A stretch of 64,000 bases of DNA from Darksidea phi (GCA_030770425.1 JASJFT010000009.1:409038-473037); one strand, 5' to 3'. Shown: positions 11,598 through 24,432, numbered from the stretch's first letter. The notes: generated from the letters alone by a model not told the origin. Translations and numbers: made by a program.

Positions 11598-14500
11598 ATG
11601 GCACGCCGGCTCCGACGGGACGAATACACTGTGGGGTGGGTATGCGCGCTACCAATCGAGCTTGCGGCTGCGCAAGAGATGCTCGACGAAGAGTATGAGC
11701 GACTGGAAGATCGCGATACTATCTACACCCTTGGGCGAATCGGCGGTTATAATGTCGTCCTTGCAGGTCTGCCGGGAGGACAAACAGGAACAGTTTCAGC
11801 TGCGGTAATCGCCGGAAAGATGATCGCAGCTTTCACATCGATTCGGATCGGGTTGATGGTAGGCATCGGAGGAGGCGTTCCCGCAGAGGACGCAGATGTT
11901 CGGCTTGGTGACGTCGTCATTAGCAAACCGCACAATGCGCACGGCGGAGTGGTGCAGTATGACTTCGGCAAGACCACTCCAGATGGCTTTGAGCGGACGG
12001 GATCCCTCAATACACCACCGGCAATCCTGCTTAATGCCGTTACGAATCTACAAGCCAACCACATCAGAGGGCAATACAAACTACCACACCACTTTTCGAA
12101 GCTTAATCGCTTGCCAGTGTTTGCACGCGAAAACGCTGGATCGGATATCCTCTTCGAAGCGAAGTACAAACACGAAGGGGGAGCGACGTGCGGGAAGTGT
12201 AGCAAAGATAGAGTAGTGTCTCGGGAGCCGCGTAGACAAGAAGTAGTAGTGCATTACGGGATAATTGCATCAGGCAATAAAGTTATGAGAGACGGTACTG
12301 TGAGGGATAGAGTTAGCGCACAGCTAGGCGGAGTCCTTTGCTTTGAGATGGAAGCAGCAGGTTTAATGAATAGCTTCCCATGCCTTGTTATTCGAGGAAT
12401 CTGCGACTACGCAGACTCGCATAAGAATAAGAAGTGGCAAGCATATGCAGCAGGCACGGCAGCGGCGTGCGCCAAGGAGGTCCTGTCGGTGATACCGCTG
12501 GGGGAAGTAGCGAAGGCCCGCAAGGCCGAGTTTGTGGTAGCATCTCGTTAGTGTTCTTCTTTGCGTTTCTGTCAAGTATCAAATGAGTGCTGATTGAAGT
12601 AGACGAATTTCTGCCGCTGCTCTATGAGAACGCCTGCATCTACGAGGAGAGCAAGAACAGAAACCGTCGGCGAGTCCCGCGCACATGCGAATGGTTTATA
12701 AGTCACACTCTGTTCCAACAATGGAATACGTCGTCTAATAGCCAGAGCCCTGGCCTTCTCTATGTGACTGCGGATCCAGGATGCGGTAAATCAGTCTTGT
12801 GCAGATATCTGATCGACGATATACTGCCCAAACCCGGGAGGACTGCATGCTTTTTCTTCTTCAAAGAAGACTTTGAGCAACAAAGGAGCTCTCTGAGTGC
12901 TCTCTGTTCTCTTTTACATCAACTCTTCGTTTCCAATCGGCATCTTTTGACAGAGGACATCCTGGAAAGATATACCGATAGGGGCAAAATGTTCTTTCAG
13001 TCTTTCGACGACTTATGGGGCACATTCCTCTTCGCTGCTAGCCATCAAGATACTGTTTGTGTTCTTGATGCTCTAGACGAATGCCGAGATAAAGACAGGA
13101 AGCAGCTGATCGATGCTATCACTGCAGCCCGCAACACCGGCTCGAGCAAAATGACCAAGCATTGTGGTCCAAAGTTTCTCTTGACCAGTCGACCATATGA
13201 GCACATACGCGCTCAGTTCTTCCTAGAGCTGAAGACGCCAATGGCTTCCATCCATCTGCAGGGCGATCAGGGTCTTGTGGCAGATGAAATCGCGCAAGAA
13301 ATCCAGCTCGTTCTCGACAGTCGGATTAATGAGACGGCGGAGTTCTTCTGCTTAGAACCTGATGAGCGAGCGTTAATGCGAACGCAGCTAGCATCTGTCC
13401 TAAATAGGACGTACTTGTGGATCACTCTTGTTTTCGATGGTCTTCTGGACAGGAAACTTGGCCTCAGCAAAAGCGATATCATGAGCATCTTAAGAGCACC
13501 ACCACCATCAGTCCACGACGCTTATGAGAAGATCTTGAACAAAAGCCCGGACTTGGAAAACGCAAGAAGATTATTGCACATTATCATAGGGGCAGAACGA
13601 CCGTTGTCGCTTGCAGAGATGTCGATAGCTTTGGCGTTCAAGGATAACGAATCCGCCGCCTCAGTGTCAGAAAGAATTATCCCGAACAGCAGAATCAAGG
13701 CCTATGTTCGAGACCTCTGCGGTCTCTTTGCCATCGTCGTTGACCACAAAGTCTACCTGCTTCACCAAACGGCCAGAGAGTTTTTGGTACACCATAATGC
13801 CGAAGTTGCGTCTCCACAATTACAATGCAACCCCAGCCATCTCAATCAGAACGACGGCACTGGAACTTACATTTGGCGGCACTCTATAGCCATGGCAGAT
13901 ACCAACGCGGTGCTGGCACAGATATGTATTTGGTACCTACATTCAAAGGTTGCAACAGAGCATTCTTCGTTCCTCGAGTATGCGGCCATTTACTGGGCAA
14001 ACCACTATCGCCACTCGCCTGATATTTGCCAAGTGGAAATGGCATATATAACAAGACATCTTTGTATGCGAACTGAAGCACGCTCACAATGGAGCAATAT
14101 CTACGCCAAAAATGCCAAGGACTACACCAGAACTCTCAAGATCATAGAATACGGATCGGCTCTATGTGTTGCCTCGGCTATGGGTCTTGTAGAAGTTGTA
14201 AAACTACTTCTTCCGAAGCATTATCTGAGTAGTATCTGTCCTGTGGAAAAAGTAGGCTTAAAGAATAGCCTAAGTCGCCCTTTCTCAAAGGTCAAACAGC
14301 GATTCACGATGAAACTTCGCCGGGAATATCGTGAAGATGTTCAAGAAGCGCTGTTATTTGCAGCTAAAAACGGGCAAGAAGCTGTTGTCAAGCTGCTGCT
14401 TTGTTGTACTAGCGCCGACTCGAAGGATAACTACGGTAGGACGCCACTATCGTACGCGGCTGAGAATGGGCACCTAGCAATCGTTAAACTACTACTTCAA

Positions 14501-16241
14501 AGAGAAGCCAACGTTAAATCTAAGCACACTGGGTTTGGTTGGACGCCGTTGTGGTATGCCACTATGAACGGGCACGAAGCCGTTGTCGAGCTACTGCTTC
14601 AGCGTGAGGTAGATGTTGACTCAAAGGATATAGACGGTATGACACTGCTATCACACGCGGCTATGAATGGGCACGAAGCCGTTGTCAAGTTACTACTTCA
14701 AAAGAAGGTCAAGGTCGACTCAACGGATGGAGAGGGTATAACGCCGCTATGGTGGGCTGCTGCAGAGGGGCATCATGCTATAATCAAGCTATTGGTTGAG
14801 ACGGGCCAGGCCGACGTTAATTGCAAGAATAATAACGGTGTGACGCCGCTGTCGCGTGCCGCCGCTCTCGGGCATGGCGCTGCCGTCAAAGTGCTGCTTC
14901 AAGTTAGGCGAGCTGACGTTGACGCGACGGATATATACTGTCGGACACCACTATCATATGCTACCATTAACGGATGCAAGGCCATCGTCAAGCTACTCCT
15001 CGAGGATGGGCGGGCTGATGTCAATTTGGTCGATAACTATAGTCGGTCGCCATTATCCTATACCGCCGAATATGGGCACACAGACATCGTCAGCCTACTG
15101 CTTGAGACGGGCCAGGCCAACGTTGGCTCGCAGGACACTTTGGGGCGAACGCCATTGTCATGTGCTGCCATTAACGGACGCAAGGCCATCGTCAAGCTAC
15201 TCCTCGAGGATGGGCGGGCTGATGTCAATTTGGTCGATAACTATAGTCGGTCGCCATTANNNNNNNNNNNNNNNNNNNNNNNNNNNNNNNNNNNNNNNNN
15301 NNNNNNNNNNNNNNNNNNNNNNNNNNNNNNNNNNNNNNNNNNNNNNNNNNNNNNNNTTATCCTATACCGCCGAATATGGGCACACAGACATCGTCAGCCT
15401 ACTGCTTGAGACGGGCCAGGCCAACGTTGACTTGCAAGACAATTTCGGGCGAACGCCACTATTATATGCTGTCTCAAGTGGGTATAAGGCCATCGTCAAG
15501 CTACTCCTCGAGGATGGGCGGGCTGATGTCAATTGGGTCAATGAGTATGGTCAGTCGCCATTATTATATACCGCTAAAAACGGGTATATAGACATCGTCA
15601 AGCTGCTCCTCGAGGATGGGCGGGCTAATGTTAATTTGGTCGATAAGTATGGTCAGTCGCCATTATCATATGCCACCAAAAACGGGCACATAGACATCAT
15701 CAGCCTACTACTTGAGACGGGCCAGGTCAACGTTGACTCGCAGGATACTATGGGGCGAACGCCATTATTATATACCGCTGAAAACGGGTATATAGACATC
15801 GTCAAGCTGCTCCTCGAGGATGGGCGGGCTGATGTTAATCTGGTCAATAAGTATGGTCGGTCGGCATTATTATATACCACTGAAAACGGGTATATAGACA
15901 TCGTCAAGCTGCTCCTCGAGGATAGGCGGGCTGATGTCAATTTAGTCGATAAGTATGGTCAGTCGCCATTATCATATGCCACTGAAAACGGGTATATAGA
16001 CATCGTCAAGCTGCTCCTCGAGGATGGGCGGGCCGATGTTAATTTGGTCGATAAGCATGGTCGGTCGCCATTATCATATGCCGCCAAAAACGGGCACATA
16101 GACATCATCAGCCTACTGCTTGAGACGGGCCAGGCCAACGTTGACTCGCAGGACACTTTGGGGCGAACGCCATTGTCATATGCTGCCGAGAACGGACACG
16201 AGGCCGTCGTTAAGCTACTACAGTCCGTTATCTCTGCATAG
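11598..16241 (+). CDS. NLR-type receptor: PNP_UDP - NACHT - ankyrin repeats
   Basis: STAND-class NTPase of the kind that mediates non-self recognition and regulated cell death in fungi. Exons 11598..12546 and 12600..16241 (53-bp intron, GTTAGT donor, TGCTGATTG branch); about 1,500 aa plus unknown residues under an assembly gap. Residues about 10-305 form a purine-nucleoside-phosphorylase-like domain with GIGGGVPAEDADVRLGDVV, FEMEAAG and GICDYADSHKN, so nucleoside-binding residues look intact. NACHT: Walker A PGCGKS (376-381), Walker B VCVLDALDE (470-478), and a HQTAREFLVH winged-helix end. Ankyrin repeats run from about residue 897 to the stop, 33-34 aa each, most nearly identical after 14960. 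The 97 Ns shift the apparent frame by one, but both flanks are open in ankyrin frame, so a single gene is inferred. The ligand and any cell-death partner are unknown. Confidence 0.88.
14350..16226 (+). repeat. tandem ankyrin-coding repeats (about 102-bp unit)
   Basis: About 18 units are readable: nine or ten before the N gap and eight to nine after it. The early units (14350-14950) are diverged; from about 14960 they are near copies of two subtypes, one starting LLLEDGRADVN and one LLLETGQANVD. Each is 34 aa, so the DNA unit is 102 bp with higher-order units of 204 or more. The stretch ending at the gap repeats the block at about 14967-15059 with one or two differences. Confidence 0.9.
15260..15356. 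other. assembly gap (97 N) inside the ankyrin array
   Basis: The flanks read gccatta before and ttatcctatacc after; together they reproduce an existing repeat sequence (near 15053-15066), which is what a collapsed or unresolved tandem repeat would leave. 97 is not a multiple of three, so the gap length is not real sequence length or the locus carries a frameshift; the former is simpler. Confidence 0.97.
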
Positions 16242-17580
16242 TCTTCTGATTCCCTATCAATCCCCGTCTACATAACTCTCCATTAACATCTATAAATGCA
16301 ATGTTTTCTAACCACTCTTTCACCCCTAAATTGCAGCGGTGAGCCTATCTCAGTATCGATAATACTGCAAGGGATTATGTGCGAATGTTGAAGTCGTAAC
16401 TTCGCAGTGGGAATCAGGTTATCAGCGAGAAGAGGTCTCCAAGGATTCGCACTAGGCCAAGGACATCCTATCCTGATGCAGTTCCATGCCGCTCCGAAGA
16501 AGAGCAAGGGCAAAGCTCGCATCCAGAGCATAGATCATAGCCAAGTTGAAAGACGTAAAGATGGATTAGCAAGAACTTGGGGGGATAAGTCGAGTACCGA
16601 ATCACTGCTGGATCAGATGGCAGAAAAAGCATCGAAGAGAGGAAGATAAGGAAAACAAAGGTTTCGCCAGCCCCTTCGCTTTGACCCCTTCAGTTTGCCA
16701 AGTAAAGAACCTTTCACAACGCTCATGGCCACCTACCGCCCATTATGTAGGTATACCATCAAACCACATCCTTGCATGTCACTTAATTAATCCACTTAAG
16801 GCGCTTTGAAAGACATTCACATCCTTCCTCGCACGCCAACCCCTAGTTTGGTCGGAGGGAGACGCGACAGATCGGACGAATCCAAGGTCGACGATGCGTC
16901 GTGGTCAACCATCCTCACTGCAAGCGGCGTTGGCCTAAGGTCTGAGAGCAACATGATGTTGGGTATCATCACGATGTGTATGCATTCAAAGTCGCTTGCC
17001 TTGGATCTAAATTTATATTGCATGGCAGAATCGACAGATACACCTCGGCGATGTGTCGTGGTTAGTCGTCCTTGACGAAATAGGCGCGTTTGATGGCGGA
17101 GATGTCACGCGGAGACTCGCTCCAAACAGGCGGATGCCGAGCGCGAGCAGTTTCGCGATGAACAAGACTATCAAATAGAGGCAGGGAGTGTTGACAAGCA
17201 TCTACGAGATGAATTATTTGAGGTAGACGGCGCTAGCCTCGGGTTCTTCTCCGAGTATCTGTAAATGTTTGTAACACTGCGTGCATGTTACGAGTATATT
17301 GCTTTCGTGCCATCATTCCCTCGCATCATGTTGAGTATGAGTATGTATCCTAGCTTCACCTATATCAGCCTACCGTTTCATTGAGTCATGCATGTTCACC
17401 AAGGACGAACTAGAGAAACTAAAAAGATTGAGCACTAATTCGAAGATGCCAAAACGAACCCATCCTGGTATCAATCCCATCCAATCCTAAACGCCAACAC
17501 TGGACAGAAAAAGAGCCTTCGCTGCATATTCCCAAATGTGCAGAATATTCGTACACCCACCCAAAGTTCCCTCACAACCC
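16242..17580. other. intergenic, convergent NLR/MTW1 3' region
   Basis: 1.3 kb between two convergent stop codons. Short open frames such as 16407-16649 show no domain or start context. Nothing else was recognised. Confidence 0.55.
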
Positions 17581-18880
17581 TCAGGAAGTATCCATAGCAT
17601 CCAAATTCCGCCCGCTCGCCCCCGCCCCTATATCCGCGCCTCTCGCACCCACCATCCCCGCAACTATCCCTTCCAACCCTCTAACCTCCTCACTCCTAAC
17701 CCTCGCCCCATCAACAACGCCCTCGACCCCATCCACGGTATCCACGCCCCTCCTCTCCAGCACCCTGCGACTCTGACTCTCTACATAAACCCTCCTCTCC
17801 TTCGCCCACTCTTCTCTCTCGCTTGTAGAATGACTCGGCAGTGCCGCGGTCGCGAGGTGCGGTTTTAGCGTGCTGAGGAGCTGGCGGAGATAGGGCAGTT
17901 GCGAGGTTGTGAAGGTGGTGTGTGTTGAGAGGGGAGTGCGAGATTCTGGTGCTGTTGCTGTGGCAGTGGACTGAGGGAGGGGCTGGATACCTAGATTTTG
18001 CGCGGCTTGAGAGTGTGTGAGGAAGGCGAAAGAAGCGGAGTCGTCTGCGTTGGTCTGGTCTGAAGCTTTCAGAGGAGAGGCCGAAGAGCGCGGTTCACGC
18101 TTTGGCGCGGCGGCTGGTTGGAGGAGGGACCGTAGTCTTTCTATCTGCGCTTCGTTGCGGGTCTTCTCGGCGAGGAGGGCGGTGTGGAGTTTGCTCGTTT
18201 CGGTGAGTTTGCGGCGGAGGGCGTGGAGGGCTTCGGGGGTTAGGGTGTTATCTTTGGGTGGTATTTTGAGATTCTACTCAAAGGTCAGCACTTCCGTCTC
18301 CTTAGTACCGGCGATTCCTCTCAAGCCCTGAGTGATAGCTTCCCGTCCCATGCCTCTCACACAAGCATGCCTCTTCAACAAACCGAAAGAAAATATACAC
18401 ACCTCATACCCCGCCAACCTAACCCACCCAGCAATCCCCCCCTCAGCATCTCCCTCCTTCCCCTCCCGCGGTAAACACAGCACATTCCTCAGGCACCAAA
18501 TCTCAAGACGATCGAAATTTCGATCCACGGCGCCTTCCATAAGCGTTTCTAGCTTAAGCACGCCCTCTTCAATCTCCAGTCTAGCCTCGGGAAACACCTC
18601 ATTGCCCTCGTCATCCTGTTCCGGTACACGGTTTTGCGCGGCGTAGAGGGACGAGAAGCCCAGCAGGGAGGGATCAGCGGAGAGCAGGCCGGTTTCGAAG
18701 GTGTCGGTGCAGCGATAGAGGACTTCGTTTATGGTGTTTATAATTTCGTCGAGGAGGGACTGCGAAGGTTAGCTGAGGGGGTGATGGCGCGGAGGGCGCT
18801 TGGAGGGGAGAGCGTACGATGGGCGGCCAGGTGAAGTGCTCTGTGAGCAGCAGATTCTCCTGCTGTTTTGAATTCGCCAT
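17581..18880 (-). CDS. MTW1: kinetochore protein Mis12/Mtw1
   Basis: Subunit of the MIND/Mis12 complex, which links centromeric chromatin to the outer kinetochore. Exons complement(18818..18880, 18403..18759, 17581..18273) with introns of 58 and 129 bp; 370 aa. The N-terminal signature reads LLTEHFTWPPI then SLLDEIINTINEVLYRCTD, the family's conserved helical head, with the first intron falling right after the PP pair. Residues 140-200 and 270-330 are helical and charged, consistent with the coiled rod. The Ala/Gly/Val-rich tail is variable. All junctions are phase 0 and the three exons are 21, 119 and 230 codons. It is somewhat longer than the yeast protein. The family assignment rests on the N-terminal block. 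Confidence 0.85.
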
Positions 18881-19936
18881 GGCTTGCTTTCTTATCCTCT
18901 CACTCGGGCTGAAATCTAATCTCTTCGTGTCAAGTCCACTCTTCGCAAGCAACAATGTCGCGGAACCAACGCGCCTGTTTACAGGAACGTGTTTACCGCG
19001 ACCCGCCATTGGCCCCGCGATCCTTGGCGCTTATCCTTGCACTCATGCCAGTTTCTCATTGGACCGCCAAACTTTCTGTATTCGTCCACTTCCCATCACG
19101 CCTCGGCTTTATAATTTCTTCATCCCGCCTGATGAGACCGACCTAGGTACCGGCAAGCCGCGGGACAATTTTTTTTTTTTTTTTAAAAATGCTCGGACAG
19201 CGCCGGGACGAGTCATTCGCAGCTGCAACTAAAACACATCGATTGCCACTGTGCGAGTGTGCCGAAACGCATACATAGCTGAGTCACTTCAATATACCAA
19301 AAGCGGCAGGAGCAAACTTAAAGGTGGTTCAATGTTTGACTTGAGACGGTGGAGATGTGTCCTTAACGAGCTATCCAGCTGGCTTCGTGTCTACTCAATA
19401 CGGTTCCCGGGAAAACCCTTCACAGAAGTAGATTATACAATTCCCCACTCTCCCCACAGACTGAGCTCTCAATGGAGCCCAGTCTTCTCTAACTCGTCCA
19501 AAAATCATCGGCTTCTCTCCTCACCCCACACAACCTCTAGTTGCATGCGCGCTAAAAGGTATATCATTCGACTTTTGACCTCGTCGTCTCTCGAAACTTC
19601 ATACACTCCGTATTAGACAGAACAGACCTCGGAAAAGCGAACGCTCCCCGAAGAGAAAGAAAGTTCTCTGTCCATAAATCTGATCTCCACAAGCGCTCAT
19701 CCCCGGGGAAGATGTGATAACCAAAATAACATCGGTCATTAACGCCAATAAGCCCACCCTTTGTGTTGCCCTATTCAGGGTGTCCTCCATGCATCATGTC
19801 GCCGTCGTAAATGCAAAAGATGTGAAGACGCAAAAGCTCAAAAGTCCACCTCGAGTTTACCCTAGTGCCACGCTTGCTCACGACACCGCGGCTGACAAAG
19901 CCATTCGTTTGGGCCAGGCTCCTATAGCTCGAACCA
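18881..19936. other. intergenic, MTW1 upstream / KNS1 downstream
   Basis: The stretch holds the MTW1 promoter side and the KNS1 3' flank. A run of 16 T followed by 5 A lies at 19169-19189. No gene was seen. Confidence 0.55.
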
Positions 19937-22145
19937 CTAGTATGCTCTATCCTGCTGGTAACGACGTTCCTCTGCCTGTCGCTGACGAAGCTTCTTCTCC
20001 CTTTCTAACCTGATCTTGTGGGCTTCGGTGCCGTCGTCCATGAGCGTCTCTTGGAACCAGGGGTGCTGGAGAGCTTGTTTCGCGGTGATGCGTTTTTTAG
20101 GGTCGTAGACGAATATCCTCTTCAGCAGGTCGAGGAATTTTCGGTTAAACTCGGTGTGAGGCGGTATGCATTCCTGGATACCGTTAGCACATTCAGCGTG
20201 TGTTAGCAATGCGAACGTACGTGGAGCTTCTTCATAGCTTTCACAAACTTCTTGGAACTCTTCTGGGTGTCCCCGTTGGGATAGTCCAGCTTGTAGTTCT
20301 TGAAATACCTTGCGGCTCTGTTCAAAGTTAGCACATGGTCGACATTAGCAGCGCATGAAAGACTGACGATGACGAGGAGTTCCGGGAGTTCCTGTGCTCC
20401 TTGTAGACCTGCTTGATTAGATCTCGGTCAAGCTTCCCACCACACACGGCCTCCATCATTGCGAGATGTTCCAAGTTGTCGTGCGTCTGGAACAGAGCGT
20501 CGCCGGTGAAAAATTCAACCAGTATGCATCCTATACTCCAGATGTCACAGGGGTAGCTCCATCCAAGATTGAGAATAATCTCAGGCGCACGGTAGTGGCG
20601 AGTCGATACGACGGACGAGTGATATTCCTCATTGAAAGTAGCGGAGCCGAAATCGATCAACCGGATTTCCGGGTCCAAAAGCACCTTTCGATGTCTTGCT
20701 TGGCGACTGGTCAGTGTTGACGATGAGGGCACTGTCCGGTTGTATGTGAAGGTCTGGTAGTTGTTGTTAACCAGTAGGATGTTTTCTGGCTTCAGATCCG
20801 TGTGGATGAGGTTGAGGTCGTGTAGGAAGGCAACGCTGGTGAACAGCTGCTTGGCGAACTTTTGTATGTGCGAGCTTGGAAAAGGTACGAAAGAATTTGA
20901 CTTGAGGAAGTCAAAGACACTTTGCCCGTAGAGGTCGGTGACAATGCAAATGTGGTTCCGAAAGTCGAAGCAGTCCCGCAGGTGGATACACCGATTCATG
21001 TTGAACTTGTCGTTGGATGCCAGGGTAGACAGCACTCTGAGCTCGATGCGCGACGCTTCGCGGTACTTGGGTACTGAGCGGATGATTTTAATGGCACACT
21101 TGGTCTGCTTTCTCCGGTCCCAGGCCTCAACCACCTTTCCAAAAGTGCCTTGGCCGAGTAGCTTGAGGATTTGGTCTGTCGTGCAAGTTAGAAGAGCGGT
21201 CAAAAGAGGGGCAGCACAACGCACATCGTTCTGTGAGGTCGGCGTCGGGGTTCACCATGTAGTGGCCGTCTTCGTCATCCACCTTGTGGTCCTTGGTGTA
21301 GGACTTCTGTGGCAAGCATTAGCGCGCAGGCTCGGCGAGCGGGGGTGGAGTCTTACATCGGTAACAACTTGCACATAGACATCTTTGGCCTTGATGACTG
21401 GGTTCGGCGGAGGCTGATAGAGGGCGAAGGGGTCCTGATCGTCGAGTTCTCTCCTCTTCGCCTCTTTGGCCTCGTCCTGGGCTGCCGCCCGGGTGCGCTT
21501 CCGCTTCTGGCCTACCACGCCATTTTCGAGCGGGGAGATGTGCTGGCCGTTGCTCGCTTGCGAGCCGAGAGAAGTGGCGGCTGTGTTAAGGGCTGATGTG
21601 GTTCTGTCGGTGGAGATGGAGTTGTTGGGAGAATAGTCATAGGGCGTCTGGGTGGTGGAATACGAGGTGTGCTGGTTGTACACGGGATCGTAGGCCGTAG
21701 CCGCAGTCGTCTTCCGCTTCTTGTCTGCATGCCTCATGGACCCGTTTGTCACATTCCTGCTCGGGGGCGGCTGTCGTGGTGGCGGTGGTGGTGGTGGTGG
21801 TCGGGCGGGCTCCTCATCGTCATCGTCGATGACGATGACCTCTTTCGGCAGGCCATTCTTGTAGAAGTCGGCCCAGTCGGGATTCCGGCGCTTGAGTGCA
21901 TTCATGTCGTCGGCAGGCCCCGCGGGGGGCGGGGGTAGCTGCTGTGTCTGACGGTGGGTGGTCGCGGTTCGACGCAGGTCCGAATTTGACGTGCCGTTAG
22001 CGTAGCCGTTGTAGAGCGAATTCGCAATCCGACCGTTGCCGTTGGCGAGCTGCGCATTGGAGATGGCCGGCTGGTATGCTTGATGGTGAGAATAGAACTG
22101 ATGATGGGGAGGAAGCGTGGCCGTGGCCGTGGAAGGCGTGGACAT
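19937..22145 (-). CDS. KNS1: LAMMER-family dual-specificity protein kinase (Kns1/CLK)
   Basis: CLK/LAMMER kinase, which in fungi affects SR-protein phosphorylation, growth, morphogenesis and stress responses. Exons complement(21357..22145, 21225..21306, 20368..21175, 20221..20317, 19937..20173), four introns of 47-50 bp; 670 aa. Residues 1-265 are a low-complexity tail with a proline run and a Lys/Arg-rich, nuclear-localisation-like patch near 215-235. Kinase domain: GQGTFGKV (298-305), catalytic Lys320, HTDLKPEN (415-422), DFG (465-467), STRHYRAPE (481-489), and the family-naming EHLAMMEAVCGG (526-537) in subdomain X. The C-terminus after about 640 is charged. Every junction keeps frame. The start is the first ATG of the open frame. 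Confidence 0.93.
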
Positions 22146-24432
22146 GGCTTGGTGGCCGGCGGCGTGCGAGGATGAGGATGGACGTTGAAACGCTTCGTCC
22201 TCGCGGGCGAGGGTAGCAGGCCCGTCGGGGAGGCTATGTAGAAACGGGCACAGCGGCGCTCTGGGGGAAGATTGAGCGGCCGATGAGATGCGAAGTCAGT
22301 CGTGGGCGTGTTCCGCTCGCGGGCTCGAGGGGGAGAGAGAGCCGCTATCGCAGGAGCGGATCGAGGGAGGTGGAGGTGTGGAGGTGCGGGAACGGGCGTC
22401 TTCAGGCCGCGGCGCGGACGACCATGGGCTTCCCACGACAGCGGGGCGACGCGGTGTCTTCAGTTGGCACGCGGGGAAGAATGGAGCGTTGAAAGCATGC
22501 CAGAGCGTGGGAACAGGCGTGGTAGAAGGCTGGAGGCTGTTGCAAGTCGGCACCCAGTGTCGTCCCTAGTCCGTGCACCGACCGACGCTCTGCTCGTCCT
22601 GCCTCGCTCGTCATTGGCACACGCGCCCGTAGCAACCAGAACAGAGCCCGCACCGCCAGCGTCTGGGCACCGGCCTGGCCTGAAGAGACTCGCTCGACGC
22701 TGCTGATTTTGCTACATACAAAGACACCCGTCGCACCGCCTGCGCCGCCAGCACCGCCTGCACCGAGCCCGCGGCGTGCAAAGCAATAATACTGTGGGAT
22801 GGCCGTCGCTGCTCGTGGACGCGGCGGCAGGCCAAGTACCAATTCATCCGACGAAGACGCCGCCCGAGCCCACTTGCTATTCATCGGTGGCCTCGCCGCA
22901 CTTTTTCTCGCCACCCACTCTCCACCCCCTCCTCAGGGCTTCGAATGCGTAGCGAGCAGCAAGGCCGCACCGGCGAGGCAGCACCAGCACCAGCACACGG
23001 CAGACTGGACTGACGTGATTCTACAAGACCGGCAGTCAGCCCACTGCCCTCGATTCGCGCCCGTCTGAGAAAGCCCAATCCAGCCCGTCGTCTGCCCCGG
23101 ACCGTGCCTCCACCCCGATGTCACAGAAAACACGCCAAAGCGCAGCCCTCGAAACCCAAAATGTTCGTACAACATTCAAGGACCGCCCTGCATCACGCAA
23201 ATCTCCCCAAAAGGACCGCCATTGCTCCTTACCGCAGTCACCTTTTTAGCAACATCTTTGAAACACATTATTAATAGTCACGTGCAGGGAGCCGGGCCGC
23301 ACGTATCTGTCGTCGTGGACCCAAGGGACTGCCGGAAAGGCTTTCTCGGGAGCGTCCGTTGTTTGCTACCGACATCCAGCCGTCCCCCACCCCGAAGCTG
23401 ATGGAACGTTGGAAGGCTGAGGTGAGCGTCTGCGTGTGCTTCTGCGCTGGTCCTGCAGGCACCAAAAGCACCGCCTGCTGCGGAGTGAGGTGAGGTCATC
23501 AGGCACGCTCGTCACTCGTACCACTCGGAGGGAAAATAGGTTATGCGCCTTGCTTGCTTATTGCCATGACGATGACCATGCTGGTGACCGGTGCTGCGGG
23601 TTAAAGGCACACGCTTTCGCCCTCTCGCTTCCTCGTTCCGCAGCATTTTCCCACGAGTGCTTACTAATATAATCCAGACCCTCCACTCGCACCCCGGAAC
23701 ATCCCGGACCAACTTGCCACGCTCGTGCTCGCTAAGTCGCGTACTTAAACGGTGCGCGAGTAATACTGCACCTCGCCGAATGCGGCGAACTGCCGAGCCG
23801 GCGTAGTAGCGTTGACGAGGTATGCGGGAGGCGCGGATAGGTTTATCGCCCGGCTAGGTGAGCCTACCAAGGCTGGGAGGCTGAGAGTGGGTGGAATGTC
23901 GCAGAGGTGTGATGCGCTGTGCATGCCCACCGCTGCTATGCTGTAGTACTTTACTCGAACAGAGGAACATCGTATCTTCGTCTCCATGTGTTCACTCTAG
24001 TTAAGAGAGTAGAATGGACATTGCGGGTTCGTTAGATACATCCACAGCTGAAAGTCGAGCGTGTGTGACGACAATTATATGAAAAAAAAAACCCCCAGCC
24101 GCCCTTACAAATAATTTCCGAGCGAGGAAAGACAAGTGAGTGTGGAGCAAGATAAAAGCAAACAAACAAGTCATCTACGCAAGTTAAACGACCACCTCAC
24201 GGCGAAGTACGCATAACAAAGCACGGCCGCCTGTATAGATACTCTAGCCCTTTTGAAAGCTGCTCTCGCTATGAGCAATAGCAAAACCGACCGCCGTAGA
24301 GAAAAAGAACCACCCATTATGAACAGCGCACTTGCCGGCACTCGACCGCCTACATACTATATCCAGGTCTAGGCAACCTCATCCTGTCCCTTTCGCTAAC
24401 CTCGAACACGCCCAAGTGAATTGTGCTTAGGA
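22146..24432. other. intergenic, KNS1 upstream region
   Basis: 2.3 kb of GC-rich sequence upstream of KNS1, then the 3' flank of the aminotransferase. It contains a short CAGCAC tandem near 22980-23000 and an A10 tract at 24082-24091. Several 60-170 codon frames exist but overlap on both strands and look compositional. A long fungal 5' leader or promoter is plausible. Nothing was recognised as coding. Confidence 0.5.

Noticed and set aside
12547..12600. Stop codon at 12549 as the end of a stand-alone nucleoside phosphorylase gene
   Set aside because: A consensus-like GTTAGT donor, CTGAT branch and AG acceptor join it in frame to the NACHT exon, matching a known fungal domain order.
15260..15356. 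Reading the N-gap frame change as a true frameshift that inactivates the NLR
   Set aside because: Gap length is not sequence; both flanks are open in ankyrin frame for long distances.
14350..16226. Tandem array as a minisatellite or CRISPR-like array
   Set aside because: The repeats are continuous coding units of 34 aa with ankyrin consensus and no spacers.
19169..19189. T16/A5 tract as a retrotransposon tail
   Set aside because: No adjoining element or target-site duplication was seen; isolated homopolymers are common in fungal promoters.
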